From: Gonatopus flavifemur
Taxonomy: Eukaryota; Arthropoda; Insecta; Hymenoptera; Dryinidae
Direction: 5' to 3'
DNA: 64,000 bases
NCBI GenBank assembly: GCA_018340375.1
Contig: JAFFJZ010000004.1
Location: 38,786,001-38,850,000, forward strand
This document shows, piece by piece, positions 1 through 10,482 of this stretch (position 1 is the first letter of the stretch; every line of letters begins with the position of its first letter). The position numbers and the translations under genes were made by a program. The notes beneath the pieces are model-generated. The model worked only from the letters and a program-made list of their open reading frames with translations. It was not told the DNA's origin and searched no databases.

Positions 1-516
1 CAGAAAGCAGGAAATCTCCCACCTTTTATCTTTTTTTTCGCGCGAATTGAAGACGGACAGGGACATTTTTAGTCTACCACTGTTCCCAGTTCTGAGAAGT
101 TGATTTCAGAAGATTATTACCGATGATTCACCAGATTTTGAGAGTATGAATTTTTGTTTCGTTTCTGTAAACGAGTCAAACTTTTAAAATTTTGATAACT
201 CATTCATTACTAGGTGTGAAAAGGACATCAAAAAAGTATTACGAATGGCTGAAACGTCCCATACGCCACAGTAGATGAAAAAGACTTCATAAAGACCTTC
301 ATGGTAACTTGAGGAATTCAATATGAATTTTCAAGAATTCCTTTTGAATTTCTGAGTCGTGGGGGTATACCCAATGGAGAACATCTCAATATTCTCTGTT
401 CTTTCAATTGAAAGATTGGAGAATTTTAGTTATTAGATGCATTGAGTATAAAAATCCTAGCAGAATAATTTAAGTTGCTTTGAGACCTGAAATTTACACA
501 GCGGAAAATCTTGTGT

Positions 517-700
517 ATTGCTTCCTCGTTAGAGGAAAGCTTTGTAATCGTTTCGAGGGACCAAAAATTTTTTTGTCTCCAAATTCAAAATTTCTTAGAC
601 CAAAAGGTTTCTCCGAATTCGGGGGAATTTTTGGTTCCGCATCTGTCCGTCTGTCTGTCTGGTTGTGTGCCCTTCCCCCTAGTGTACCACCAAAAATTTT
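517..700. repeat. dispersed noncoding repeat, copy 1 (CTTCCTCGTT family)
   Basis: About 150 bp beginning ATTGCTTCCTCGTT and running through a GTCTGTCTGTCT stretch matches 23349-23500 at roughly 80% by eye. No long reading frame is conserved between the copies, so I treat it as a noncoding mobile repeat. The sequence downstream to about 1080 is probably part of the same decayed element but I could not align it by eye. Confidence 0.6.
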
Positions 701-1090
701 GTTTTCTCCCAGCGTCCAACTTCTCACATTTTACTGTGCCCACGAATTTTCGTTAATTCCTAACTCCTTTTGTATTTTTTCTATGGGCATCCTTTCTGGG
801 AGCATTTTATTGTTGTTTTTCTGAATTTTAGGATGAAATTATTCATTTTATGGAAAAACGATTACTTCCCCCAAAATTTTGGTTTCTGAACATATTTCTG
901 CATTTTTCGGACAATGCGACCATTTTGATCTTTTTTAATTCAAGCTCATAAGGAAGCTTAACTTTTTCTTCGGAATTACATTTCATAGGAGAAGAGGATC
1001 GCTTTGCAATCGTGTGTATTTCTTTGTTCTTGTTTCGATATACGAGCAGATAAATCGCTATTCATTTGTCGCTTGCTACCCCTAGTGGAA

Positions 1091-1220
1091 ATGAATCATA
1101 TATGACCCATAAATGAGCCATATATAACCCATATATGAGCCAAACGAAACATATATGACTCATATATGTACCATATATGTCCCATGTAAGTCCCATATAT
1201 AGCCCATGTATGTGGCCAAA
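1091..1220. repeat. palindromic CATATATG-word repeat
   Basis: A run of short imperfect units (ATATATGACCCAT, CATATATGAGCC, CATATATGTCCC) in which the palindrome CATATATG recurs every 10-20 bases. The same word builds the larger element at 5986-6404. No coding sequence. Confidence 0.7.
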
Positions 1221-1651
1221 GACCCATCAGTGACGCATATAGAGCATGTATGGTACCGCGCGCAAACATATATGTTTGCAGGAGAAGATCAAAAACATAT
1301 ATGATTCGTATTTGGTATAATTACTTGTCAATGCATCACAAATATGCATCAAATTGGATTTGCAAATAGTTCATGAATATTTTTCATATGATTATTCTTG
1401 AATTGTCCGTTGAAAAATGTGGCATGCGTATCATTTGTTTCTTCTTTTCTGATTTTATTATGATTCCCGGTTTGCAATACTACTGTGAACAAAAGGTAAG
1501 GTGGATTTGTTTATAAAATGTGAATTCTTCATTTATTCTTCCAAATCAATTTCATTCCCTTCAAAGTAATCCCCATCCGATAAAACGCACTTTCGTCAAC
1601 GCTTTTTCCAGCCCTCGAAACAGTCGGAATAGTCTTTTTTCGGTATAGCGT

Positions 1652-1945
1652 TCAAAGGATGGGGGCCAAATCAACGAAATCAGTGTTTGAAAAGAGAGAG
1701 TGTGACGTATCTCTCTTTTCAACCAACTTTTCGTTGATTTGGTTTTTCGTTAACTTGGCCCCCATCCCCTTCAAAACCTTTTCCGAATCGGTTTTTATCT
1801 CCTCAATCGTGTCAATACGGCGTCCCCGCATTGGCCCTTTGAGTTTGATGAATAGCCAGAAGTCACACGGAGCCAAATCAGGTGAATACGGTGGTTGCGG
1901 AACGATATGAATCGAGTTTTTGGCAAAAAAGTTGCGAAGAACCAA
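1652..1945 (-). pseudogene. mariner transposase C-terminal fragment with MITE-derived tail
   Basis: The first ~60 residues contain the mariner C-terminal signature PPYSPDLAPCDFWLF followed by a lysine-rich stretch. From GAKLTKNQINEKL onward the protein is translated from the inserted palindromic element at 1657-1767. The same artificial peptide occurs on the minus strand at 63576-63758, where the MITE sits in other sequence, so the tail is not transposase. Confidence 0.8.
1657..1767. mobile_element. MITE, GGATGGGGGCCAA family, copy 1
   Basis: Perfect 13-bp inverted ends GGATGGGGGCCAA / TTGGCCCCCATCC, with an inner stem built of ATCAACGAAA and TTTCGTTGAT. It sits inside the mariner C-terminal frame, flanked by TTCAAA on the left and CCTTCAAA on the right, which looks like a short target duplication. 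A second copy lies at 63560-63688. Confidence 0.85.
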
Positions 1946-1964
1946 TGCAATGTGAGCCGGTGCA

Positions 1965-2345
1965 TCATCGTGATGAAGAGTTGTTCGCCCATAATTCCGG
2001 CCGTTTCAGACGAGTAGCTGAGCCAAATGATATTCCAATACTATCAGTGAGGTCTCTAATTGTCAATCGACGATTTTCAAGCACCAAATCTTTGATTTTT
2101 TGGACGTGGCCCTTGTCGGTAGACGTTGATGGTCGTCCAGAGCGCGGTTCGTCTTCAACGCGTTCTCGGCCCGCTTTGAACTCGTTGTACCACTTATAAA
2201 CGTTTTTTTGTGTCATAGTGTGATCACCAAAGGCCTTCCGCAACATTTTCAACGTGTCCGCACAAGAATGTTTGTTCCGCAAACAAAATTTGATGCAAAT
2301 TCTTTGCTCAATAAGATCACCCATTGTAAAAATCGAAAAATTCAC
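1965..2345 (-). pseudogene. mariner transposase N-terminal half (truncated)
   Basis: Encodes a mariner-type HTH DNA-binding region of about 110 residues: IEQRICIKFCLR start, KNVYKWYNEFKAGRE recognition region, then the DEPRSGRPSTS hinge and a second HTH with LTIRDL. After residue ~112 the frame leaves mariner homology at the internal deletion junction near 2000 and stops. The likely start is the Met of MGDLIEQ rather than the more upstream Met. It could at most make a DNA-binding fragment without catalysis. Confidence 0.8.
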
Positions 2346-2520
2346 TTTTGTTTGTTTACAAAAACACGTGTAACTCGGAGATAATTAAACCTTTTGACAA
2401 ACAGACGCTTGGCAAATGTTGAACACAGTCCTACTAACCTAGGAAAACAAATTCACCTGCCTTCCTAATGCCCGGAAGTTTTAAATGACGATTTCACCTT
2501 ACTTGTTGATCACAGTAGTA

Positions 2521-3399
2521 TGTCAAAGTTCTTGGTTTTGATGAACTCAGTTTTTTTCAAATGCCTGTATCTCCCTGGTGAAAATGGAAGCGGAAAGGAA
2601 GAGTAAACGAAGCTTATGTTGGAGAGTAACCGAAACGTTAATGAAAAGTATACATTCACATGTCTCCTTTATTCTTATCAAGTTAAACCATTCTATGTAG
2701 ACACCTTACAGCTACGAACTGGGGGTAACCTCGTCAACTCTTGCGAATCGTATGAACTGAAAAAATGAGATAGCACCGCAAGATAAACAAGTCATTTTAT
2801 CAGTTTCGCTTTAGTTGTTCCCTTCTAGCTGTTATTGATTCCACATGTTTTTTCTTCTGAAATGGTATATCTGCCACTTCGAGCAGAATTCTGGACAGAG
2901 CGAAGTTTAAGTTCCAAGAATTTGTTGTCAATTGTTATTATGAGAGATTTACATTTTTCATGGACTTGGTGTCATTTTTTCCCTGTTTTGGATTTTTTGT
3001 GGGGATAACACTTCACTCAACATGTCATTCAGACATCAAGTTATTCAATGAGATTTTTCATTCTCCCAATGAGAGAAATATTCGATCGACTCAATTATAA
3101 CGAGGTTGTACACGGCAAAACTCGTTATAAGTATAGGTAGATGAATTTCATATTAGAATCACATGTACAGAGATTGAAACTAACCTGTGAAAAAGTTTAT
3201 TGTGAATCACATATCGATTTCCTCCGTATGTCACTCCATCGTGGTTGGGTCGACTGACACTTTTTGACAGTGCACTATCTCTGCAAGGATTCAAAATCAA
3301 TTTACTATGAAGTTGTAGTAATGACTTCAATGGTTTGACAATTTTCGGAAACTGGAATTTTACTCAGGGAAATCACAGGGAAATTGATGAAACAAAACT
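2521..3399. other. no gene recognised
   Basis: AT-rich sequence with only short frames. I see no splice-bounded exon, tandem repeat or convincing inverted repeat here. Confidence 0.5.
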
Positions 3400-3764
3400 T
3401 GTCTGGACCGGATGAAACCCGGGTGATAATCCGACTCAAATCCGGATGAAATTTCCGGGTGTATCCGAGCGCGTATATGGTTTTTGCGGTGATTCTTTAT
3501 CCGGTTCCATCCGGATTCTATCCGGGTTTTGAGACAAGATATTTTTTGGAATCCAAATAAAACTCGAACAACACGGAGAAAATCTGGTACGAGTACACTA
3601 ACCACCAGTGTGCAACGAAAAAATCCTTTTCAGACACTACTGATTGATGGACGCATATGAATGATCAATGATCCGCACACTGATCGCTAATGTCCCGCAC
3701 ACTTTATGACATACAATGCTCAGCAGTATACGTACATTCCTGATTGACGTCCACACATTGACTA

Positions 3765-4834
3765 CATGGAGAAAAAAAATAGTTCTCCCAACTAATAATT
3801 AGCTGTTCCAACTACTTTACGTAGACGATTTTCGACCAACTACGAAAGTAGTTGTGGCAGGTACTTTTGTTAGATGTACCCCAGATTGTCGAGATATCAA
3901 CTCGAGTAGTTGTTACAACTACTTTTCTAAGATGCAGGATCTACATAAAATATCAAGTATGACGATATATGTAGGCCGATGAACTATTTTATTAATTGAG
4001 AAGAGCAATTTTCAGTGCCGGTTTTGATGTTTAAGGTTAGGATCTTCTATTATTTCTGCACGTAATCGTCGACTCTTTGCAACATTTAATTGTAAATTTC
4101 GAAACAACAATTTATTTTCGATTGTGATATTTGTTCAATGCATATATATTTGGGAGGAGGTGGTTGAAACATTCAAGTTCCAATGTTAACTTACCTCGGG
4201 TTTCGAACCCCTGTCATAACCTACCTATACGCTATACCTAAATGTACCTAACCTATGCCTTAATGATCGCAGCTAAACCGACAACGCTAATTATATCGTG
4301 AAAAAAGCCTTGGATATGTTTTTGATCGTTTTGATTGTGTATTTTCATATACTCAGAGTATACATAAAGAGGATTTATCATTCTACAAATGATCAGTCAT
4401 TTACTTCCGAAAATGAAATTGGACATACGAGGTTTTTGAAAATTAGTAATTTGACACGAATATGTATTGAAAATATTATAAAATGAAATATATACACGGT
4501 AACCACGACAGGTAACCTCAATGAATAACGCGAGAGTTCACCGCGTTTCGATTGTTTTCAACAAAATTCACATTGCTGCAGGAACTACGTTCGTAACGAT
4601 GGGAGCAATGAGAAGTAGCTCCACGAACTATCTCAAAGTAAAGTAGATCAGGTAGCTATTTCTCTTATTCGATCAGCTACTTTTTCACAACTATATAATT
4701 CACTGGTGACAAATATTAGAAATAGTTGTGAGAACTCACGAACTATTACAGACAGATATTTGATTTATTATCACAACTATCTCTTATAAAACTACGCGAA
4801 AATAGCTCATATGCCCAAGTCCTTTTTTTCCGTG
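3765..4834. mobile_element. CACGGAGAAAAA-type element with TA target duplication
   Basis: Begins CATGGAGAAAAAAAATAG and ends TTTTTTTCCGTG, with TA on both sides (3763-3764 and 4835-4836). Inverted TAGTTG/CAACTA words line both ends. The paralogous site near 8510 has the flanking sequence uninterrupted with a single TA, which confirms a clean insertion. No transposase frame was found; the interior holds only short ORFs. The TA target suggests a Tc1/mariner-type nonautonomous element. Confidence 0.8.
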
Positions 4835-5985
4835 TAATAATCTGTTTACAACACTCTTAATTGTACTAGCGCAATGGTGATCATTGTGACGTACATTAGC
4901 GATTTGCTTTTGGGGTGTTTGTTGTTATGGTGTGAGCCAATTCATGTATGTGCATAAAATATCGATATATCGAGCACCAAATTACTGTCATTTGTTCCGC
5001 ACCTAACTGAAAAAATATTATCATCCGTACGGGATACGTAATACGGAACATCAATTACGGACGTAAGGATTATTGTATTATTCAAAATTTGAAAATATTA
5101 AATGTTTTCGTGGTAGAACTTGGCCAAAATTACCTGTCGGATTCTGAAAAATGTCACGCACTCTACTGAAATCCCGCTCAAGTGACTGAATTCGTTAGAT
5201 TCTGTGGAGTGTTGTGAAATTGTGTCATGATTCCTAGCGTTGCCTTCCAAAGTCTATATAATTTATCATTATTGCGTTAAAATTTCATATGCAATGTTGA
5301 ATTGAGGATTATTAGAAAATTATCCGATTAGATCGAATTAGATTATTGGAATATTACTGATTGTATTCGAAGAAAGGTATTGTGAGAAAATTTGTGGCTC
5401 TTCTGCGTTGATTACTTTAGTCAGAATATATTTGTGTAAGGCAACACGAATACTATAATCGTGGAAGATCTACGAAAAACTTACAAATGTCAATTGGGTT
5501 AAACTTGAAATATTTGGATCAACGATTTGGAAAGGTTTTTACCAACTGTAATCCATGACTATCTGAAAGACAAGGGAAATCGTCAAATTGTGAGATGAGT
5601 CCTTTCTCCTTGTTTCGAGCAGCAGTATATCTTGCCAAAAATGTCTCACTCCAGTGAGATTGAACCTGCTCCCAATTTCCGGTATCGTTTCTCAAAAGAA
5701 TGACTAACTATTCAAAGTCTTCTATTAGTGAAGAAAAAACAGTGCTCGATGTGGTTCACAAATTAACGATGAACGAGTTCAAGTGTATACCAACAAGTTT
5801 ATATGTTTTCAAAAAGGGTGAAAAAATTAATCCACGCACCATTTTTTAATTCATCTGGTTTTGCAAGGGGTTTTTTGTGAATCAGCAGCTTATTAGCACT
5901 GAATATCGAGCGCACATAATTTATGCCCGAGACAAAGCGACCAGATGCAGGAATCTTCTCCTTGTCTACTGAGGAGAGCAGAATG

Positions 5986-6404
5986 CCCGGGAAAAAAAAT
6001 TCCATATATGGACCCATATATGGATTCATATATGCATTCATATATGAGCATATATGGATTTTGGCCATATATGTTCATATATGGTCATATATGAAAGTGG
6101 GGAATCTATCAGCATTGATCTCACTCCTCTCTCCTTTGGTTTTTCATCACATTCTATGTAAAATTGTGACATTTTTTTGTCCATATATGGATGTATATGA
6201 TAATGTATGATTGAATATGATCACATATGGCCATATACAGTCTCATTCATACATGATCATATATGGCCAAAATCCATATATGCTCATATATGATCTCATA
6301 TATGTTTATATATGTTCATATGTATTTCATGTATGTTCATATATGATTCATATATGATTCATATACGCTCATATACGGCCATATATGAATTATTTTTTCC
6401 CGGG
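5986..6404. mobile_element. CCCGGG-ended CATATATG foldback element
   Basis: Ends CCCGGGAAAAAAAATTCC and GAATTATTTTTTCCCGGG. Between them CATATATGGNNCATATATG words repeat on both strands, so the whole 419 bp can fold. It interrupts ORF1 copy 2 exactly after the FYT codons; removing it leaves a 2-bp duplication (TG on the plus strand) and restores alignment with the other ORF1 copy. Confidence 0.8.
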
Positions 6405-6622
6405 TGTAAAAAATGTCAGCTTGAGTATTGGAAACTTTGTTGATTTCGTGGGCCAGATCTACAAACACTTTCGATGGGATCCTTGGAATGAAATGACGAA
6501 ACATTATTGGTTCAATTTTTAAATGAACAAAATGAATTGAAAATTAACAGATAGCTTACTCCACTTTCTTTAAAATGTTCCCAGCAGGAAAGTTGTTTTG
6601 CTTCATGATTATTGAAAACTCT

Positions 6623-6905
6623 CCCTGGGCAGCACAAAAGTCCCCGCAAAGAGCTCCCGTTATGACAGTAAACATGAATTCATTATGAATAGTTTGAATT
6701 CAAAATGAACTCTTGATGAATAACTTAATCTTCAGGAAGAATTCATATCACGAATTCATAAAGAACTATACAGGCATTCAGCATGTATGCATTTCAAATC
6801 CATTGAGTTCATATTGAATTTATTTTTACTGTCATAAAGAGGATTGTTCAAGAAGTTCTTTCAGAAATTTTGGTGGATTCAAAATGATCATTTGTGCTGC
6901 CTGGG
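6623..6905. mobile_element. MITE, CCCAGGCAGCAC ends, ATTCATTATGAA interior
   Basis: Left end CCCTGGGCAGCACAAAAG and right end TTTGTGCTGCCTGGG are inverted. The interior is rich in ATTCATTATGAATT-like words also found at 300-350, 31340-31420 and 33610-33720. It lies in exon 1 of ORF1 copy 2; coding similarity resumes on both sides. Confidence 0.75.
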
Positions 6906-7928
6906 TTGCCTTATGAGCTGTTGGATTAATAGGGGATACATTTCTGCCCTTAGTTTCCCTTCGAAGTTGAAAGAAGTCAAAATCATCGTACCTTCGAAAC
7001 TTTTACTTAGGAAGCTTCTTAGATCTTTGCGATGCGGAATGGAATTTAACGAGTTAAAGTCAACTTTTTCTTGCCATCTCGTACAGATCACGTCGAAAGA
7101 GTTATCTGCGATAATTTTCATAGATTGATCTGAAGGATCAATGATAGATGCATCTGCATACGCGATAATGTCGAAGCCACTATTAGGAATATCTGGCGTA
7201 CTTTTTTGTTCATCGGTTGACATTTTCTATTCCGAAAAATATTTCCTTATATACTTGATATGTACTTGATAATGTAAGTCGATATATACTCAGTCAGGGT
7301 GAGACTTATAATCGAAATGTTTGTAAACATATCAGAAACCAAATAAAGTCTCCCCTACTGAAAATGACAGAGAAATACGGACAAAGAAGATATAAAAACC
7401 GCACGAAACGAAAAACAATGGGAAGAAATAGAAAAATTACGATTATTATTTTCTCAACATTTTCAATAGCATTTAAATATTCACAAAATCGTGTAATGAC
7501 CAAGAAATGTTTGAGTTGTAACATGAATTTTTTAGAAGCAAATAAGATACTAATCGTGATACAAATGATCATGAGCAACAAAAATCATAGGTTAAAGGGA
7601 CTCGAGCATCAGAAAAAGCGAGAAGCAAACTTTTCTCTAATGGACCCACTATTAGTCTAAAATGAATACGAATGAAATAATGCATGCAACCCGAGATAAT
7701 GCATTGCCTATCACTTTAGATTCCCCAATGGTCTTAGAATGATAAGAGATAATATGTTCATACTCTTAAGGGCAAAAAATTGAACACTTTTCTGAAGGCT
7801 TATTTTCACTCATGTTATCTATTATTACTTACTTTGAATTTCATTGATTCCGTGATTGATTGCATAACTATTTATGTATACATGAATGTAATATAATACA
7901 ATACATTGTACAATTGTAGTATTAACAT

Positions 7929-8189
7929 CTCACATACACAGTAAAAAGTAAAGCTTACTTCCAACCTCAATATCGGCTTATTTCAAGATGCAGCCAAAAC
8001 TAGCCATATTTCAGCTGAAAGTAAGCATCAGAAACAAATGCCGACACAATGGAAAAGACTGAATTGCAGTCAAGTTTTCAAGTAAGATGCAGCCACTTTC
8101 AGTCGGACTTTTTACAGTGTAGCACAACTGTCTCAGTGATATCTCCAGAATATTCTGGAGATATTACTGAGATATTTGTGCTATGTGGG
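7929..8189. mobile_element. CACATAGCAC MITE split by a second MITE
   Basis: The right part 8122-8189 is a hairpin ending GTGCTATGTGGG. Its left terminus CTCACATA is found at 7929-7936, separated by the TA-target MITE 7937-8119. Arm words TCTCAGT and TCCAGAATATTCTGGA match those of 49231-49346. Confidence 0.8.
7937..8119. mobile_element. MITE with CACAGTAAAAAGT ends and TA duplication
   Basis: Starts CACAGTAAAAAGT and ends ACTTTTTACAGTG, with TA at 7935-7936 and 8120-8121. Inverted AAGATGCAGCC and GAAAGTAAG words occur inside. Inserted at the TA of the terminal CACATAGCAC of another MITE. Confidence 0.85.
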
Positions 8190-8938
8190 ATACTCTCTAA
8201 TTCTATTTCCACTCCAAGTTTTTGAATTTATATCAATATTGATAATGAAAGAAGCGAAAAACGAAGCTGAGATGCACTTTCAACCAAAATGAAGCAACCC
8301 GTTGACGATTTAATCATACATCATGGATCAATATATCGATAATGACTTCTCAGTGGAAACTTAAATATAGAATATAACACAGCACTTGAGAATGATGTTG
8401 TTTTGAAAATATTTGGTGGATAATCACACGTTTTGACGATTTTCAAAGTGTTTCGTATGCGGTTCAATGATCACCATTGCGCTAGTACAATGGAGAGTGT
8501 TGTATACACATTATTAGTCAATGTTTGGAGGTCAATCAGGAATATACGTACACTACTGAGCATTATATGTCGTAAACTGTGCGGGACACTAGCGATTAGT
8601 GGGCGGATTATTAATCATTCATGTGTGCTTATCAATCAGTAGGGTCTGAAAAGGATTTTTTCGTTGCACACTGGTGGTTAGTATACAAAAAACTGGCCGC
8701 TCGTGCCAGATATTCTCCGTGAAGGATACGGATGAATTCAATCCAAATTTCGTGTTAGATCTCGAAAAATATTGAGTATTAAAATCCGGATAGGGTCCGG
8801 ATGAAACCGGATACAGAATCACCGCAAAAACCGTATATGCGCCCGGATACACCCGGATGGGATTCCGAAGATTTCATCCGAGTTTGAGCCAAGTTTCCAT
8901 CCGACTTTTGGACCAGGGACATGCATTCAATGTCGATA

Positions 8939-10235
8939 TACGAGGGTGGATGGATAAGTTTCCGGCCTGACCAAGAAAAACAACGTTTTTAAGAATTTTT
9001 TTTTTTTATTTCTCAACATAATCTCCTCCAAGGCTGATACATTTCTCATAGCGGTGTTCTAGTCTAGTAATGCCATCTCTATAGACTGATTCGTCAAGCT
9101 CCTCAAAATACCCATTTACAGCTTCGATTACTTCTTCATTGTCCGCAAATCTCTTACCGCCAAGCCATTTTTTGAGGTTAGGAAACAGATAATAGTCACT
9201 CGGGGCTAGGTCTGGAGAGTAGGGAGGGTGCGGCATTAATTCAAACTTCAGATCGTTGATTTCAGCCATCGCAATGATTGACGTGTGCGCTGGTGCGTTA
9301 TCGTGATGAAACAAGATTTTTTTCTTCGCCAGATGAGGTCGTTTAATTTTCACTTCGTGGCTCAAACGTTGCAATAAGTCTGCGTAGTATTGACCAGTGA
9401 TAGTTTTACCCTTTTCAAGGTAATCAATGTATATAATACCTCTTGCATCCCAAAAAACAGTAGCCATAACCTTGTTCGCCGGAAAAATTGTTTTTGCCTT
9501 CTTTGGAGTTGGTTCCCCTGGTCCAATCCACTGTTTAGACTGTTCTTTGGTTTCAGGAGTGTAGTGGTGGACCCAAGTTTCGTCAACGGTTACGAATCGA
9601 TGCAAAAATTCGCTTGGATTACGCTTATACAACGCCAAATTGGCGGTAGAAATGTTCTTTCGAATCAATTTTTGATCGACTGTTAGCAAACGCGGCACCC
9701 ATCTTGCACAGAGCTTTTCCATATAAAAATGTTGGTGCAAAATATTTTGTACACGTTCATATGACATCTTACAGGTCTCAGCTATCTCACGAACTTTTAA
9801 TCTGCGATCTTTCAGCACTATTTGATGGATTTTTTCGATCATATCTGGAGTTGTGACCTCAATGGGGCGTCCTGAGCGAGGCTCATCAGAGGTGCTCACA
9901 CGACCCTTTTTAAACTCGGAAACCCACTGCTTAACGGTTGAATATGATGGGGAGGATGTCCCCAGTGTTGAGTCCATCTCTTCTTTAATTTCCTTCGGCG
10001 TTAACCCCTTCAAATAAAAGTATTTGATGACAGCACGATTTTCCAGCTTTTCCATTTTTACGAAAAACACAGAGGCGTCTTGGTCAGCGTGCTCTCAAAA
10101 CTAAACTAACATGGCGATCGGACTGAAACTATAGCTACAAGCTATCTAAGGATGGTACTATAGAACGCCACCTCAAGGTAGGCCTAGTGGCGCCATCTCT
10201 TGGTCAGACCGGAAACTTATCAATCCACCCTCGTG
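8939..10235 (-). mobile_element. complete mariner element
   Basis: About 35-bp inverted repeats CGAGGGTGGATGGATAAG... (left) and ...CTTATCAATCCACCCTCG (right) bound a 1,297-bp element. TA lies just outside both ends (8937-8938 and 10236-10237). The length and single transposase frame are those of a full-length mariner. The TIRs differ at only a few positions, suggesting a fairly young insertion. Confidence 0.92.
9006..10055 (-). CDS. mariner transposase (DD34D), uninterrupted
   Basis: Cut-and-paste transposase that would bind the element TIRs and insert at TA. I start at the Met of MEKLENRAVIKYF (10055), which aligns with usual mariner N-termini; a Met five codons upstream is possible (354 residues). 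Order: HTH_48-like domain (residues ~1-60, YSTVKQWVSEFKKGR), DEPRSGRPIEV linker, second HTH (~75-115), then the catalytic core with VTVDETWVHHY (first Asp), FHHDNAPAH (second Asp) and YSPDLAPSDYYLF (third Asp, 34 residues later). No stop or frameshift interrupts it. About 349 residues matches the family. It may be active. Confidence 0.95.
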   Translation of the reverse strand: MEKLENRAVIKYFYLKGLTPKEIKEEMDSTLGTSSPSYSTVKQWVSEFKKGRVSTSDEPRSGRPIEVTTPDMIEKIHQIVLKDRRLKVREIAETCKMSYERVQNILHQHFYMEKLCARWVPRLLTVDQKLIRKNISTANLALYKRNPSEFLHRFVTVDETWVHHYTPETKEQSKQWIGPGEPTPKKAKTIFPANKVMATVFWDARGIIYIDYLEKGKTITGQYYADLLQRLSHEVKIKRPHLAKKKILFHHDNAPAHTSIIAMAEINDLKFELMPHPPYSPDLAPSDYYLFPNLKKWLGGKRFADNEEVIEAVNGYFEELDESVYRDGITRLEHRYEKCISLGGDYVEK

Positions 10236-10320
10236 TAAGATAATTTTGATCATATACTCATTGAAAAATATACAAGAGGAATGCGCAATTTTTTGATATC
10301 AAAAAATAAAGTTTCTGTGT

Positions 10321-10430
10321 AATAATGCTCATGATCCAACCGCTAGAGGGCCGGTGGAACTTCCAATAGTAGCAAAAAAGTGTCCGCACGCATTTTCATC
10401 TTCTCTCCGGCGATAAATTGACAACTACCA
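10321..10430. repeat. fragment of the LINE-inserted MITE family
   Basis: CATGATCCAACCG.. followed by AGAGGGCCGGTGGAACTT matches the reverse complement of part of the MITE at 36385-36723, including a TTTTCATCTTCTCTC end. Only one side is present, so it is a truncated copy. Confidence 0.65.
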
Positions 10431-10482
10431 TGTAACAACTACTAGTATGATATGCTCTAAGGAAAGGATCACTGATACAGTG

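Larger units (their letters stand above)
1478..2520 (-). mobile_element. mariner element, internally deleted, carrying a MITE
   Basis: The ends are ~30-bp inverted repeats starting TACTACTGTG (left 1478, right ending 2520), so the target TA lies at the outermost two bases. The minus strand encodes an N-terminal mariner helix-turn-helix region (about 2345 down to 2010, with a DEPRSGRPSTS linker) and then jumps to the C-terminal catalytic end (HDDAPAH ... YSPDLAPCDFW, 34 residues between the two aspartates, i.e. DD34D). The part with the first catalytic aspartate is missing. A palindromic MITE at 1657-1767 breaks the C-terminus. A dead, deletion-derived copy. Confidence 0.85.
5572..7223 (-). 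pseudogene. TE protein ORF1, divergent copy 2, interrupted by two MITEs
   Basis: Divergent homologue of the gene at 13379. Exon 1 starts at the Met at 7223. The block FDVICTRWQEKVDFNSL..IPHRKDLRSFL aligns with FEIICSNCKIKTSIDFCDFIPMRLDLRTFL of the other copy. After a MITE (6623-6905) the exon resumes and ends ILKKVE at a GTAAGC donor (~6552). Exon 2 starts at 6481 (EIPSKVFVDLAHEI, matching ELSSRILTSLAEEI), is broken after DIFYT by the MITE at 5986-6404, and continues with IPASGRFVSGINYVRS, matching HPAFGKLLSRVNTVRR. A third exon (about 5707-5572) reads NWEQVQSHWSETFLARY. The phase-2 intron between exons 1 and 2 is the same in both copies. Function unknown; most likely a DNA-binding accessory protein of a transposon. 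Confidence 0.65.
3400..8918. mobile_element. long-TIR DNA transposon enclosing an ORF1 relic
   Basis: Sequence at 3400-3764 plus 4836-4890 recurs inverted at about 8465-8918. Shared landmarks are the TCCGG-rich stretch, GTTTTTGCGGTGATTC, CCAGTGTGCAACGAAAAAATCC, and GTACTAGCGCAATGGTGATCATT. These ~420-450-bp inverted copies flank the broken ORF1 gene at 5572-7223, so I infer they are the terminal repeats of its element. No transposase ORF2 remains. The left TIR is split by a 1.07-kb insertion (3765-4834). Exact outer ends are uncertain by some bases. Confidence 0.6.

Noticed and set aside
480..824. 114-codon open frame on the plus strand
   Set aside because: Lies in a noncoding dispersed repeat; the matching copy at 23349 does not preserve the frame.
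4190..4250. GGGGTTCGAAACCC with TAGCGTATAGG on the minus strand, tRNA-like
   Set aside because: A- and B-box spacing is too short (~26) and no cloverleaf forms.
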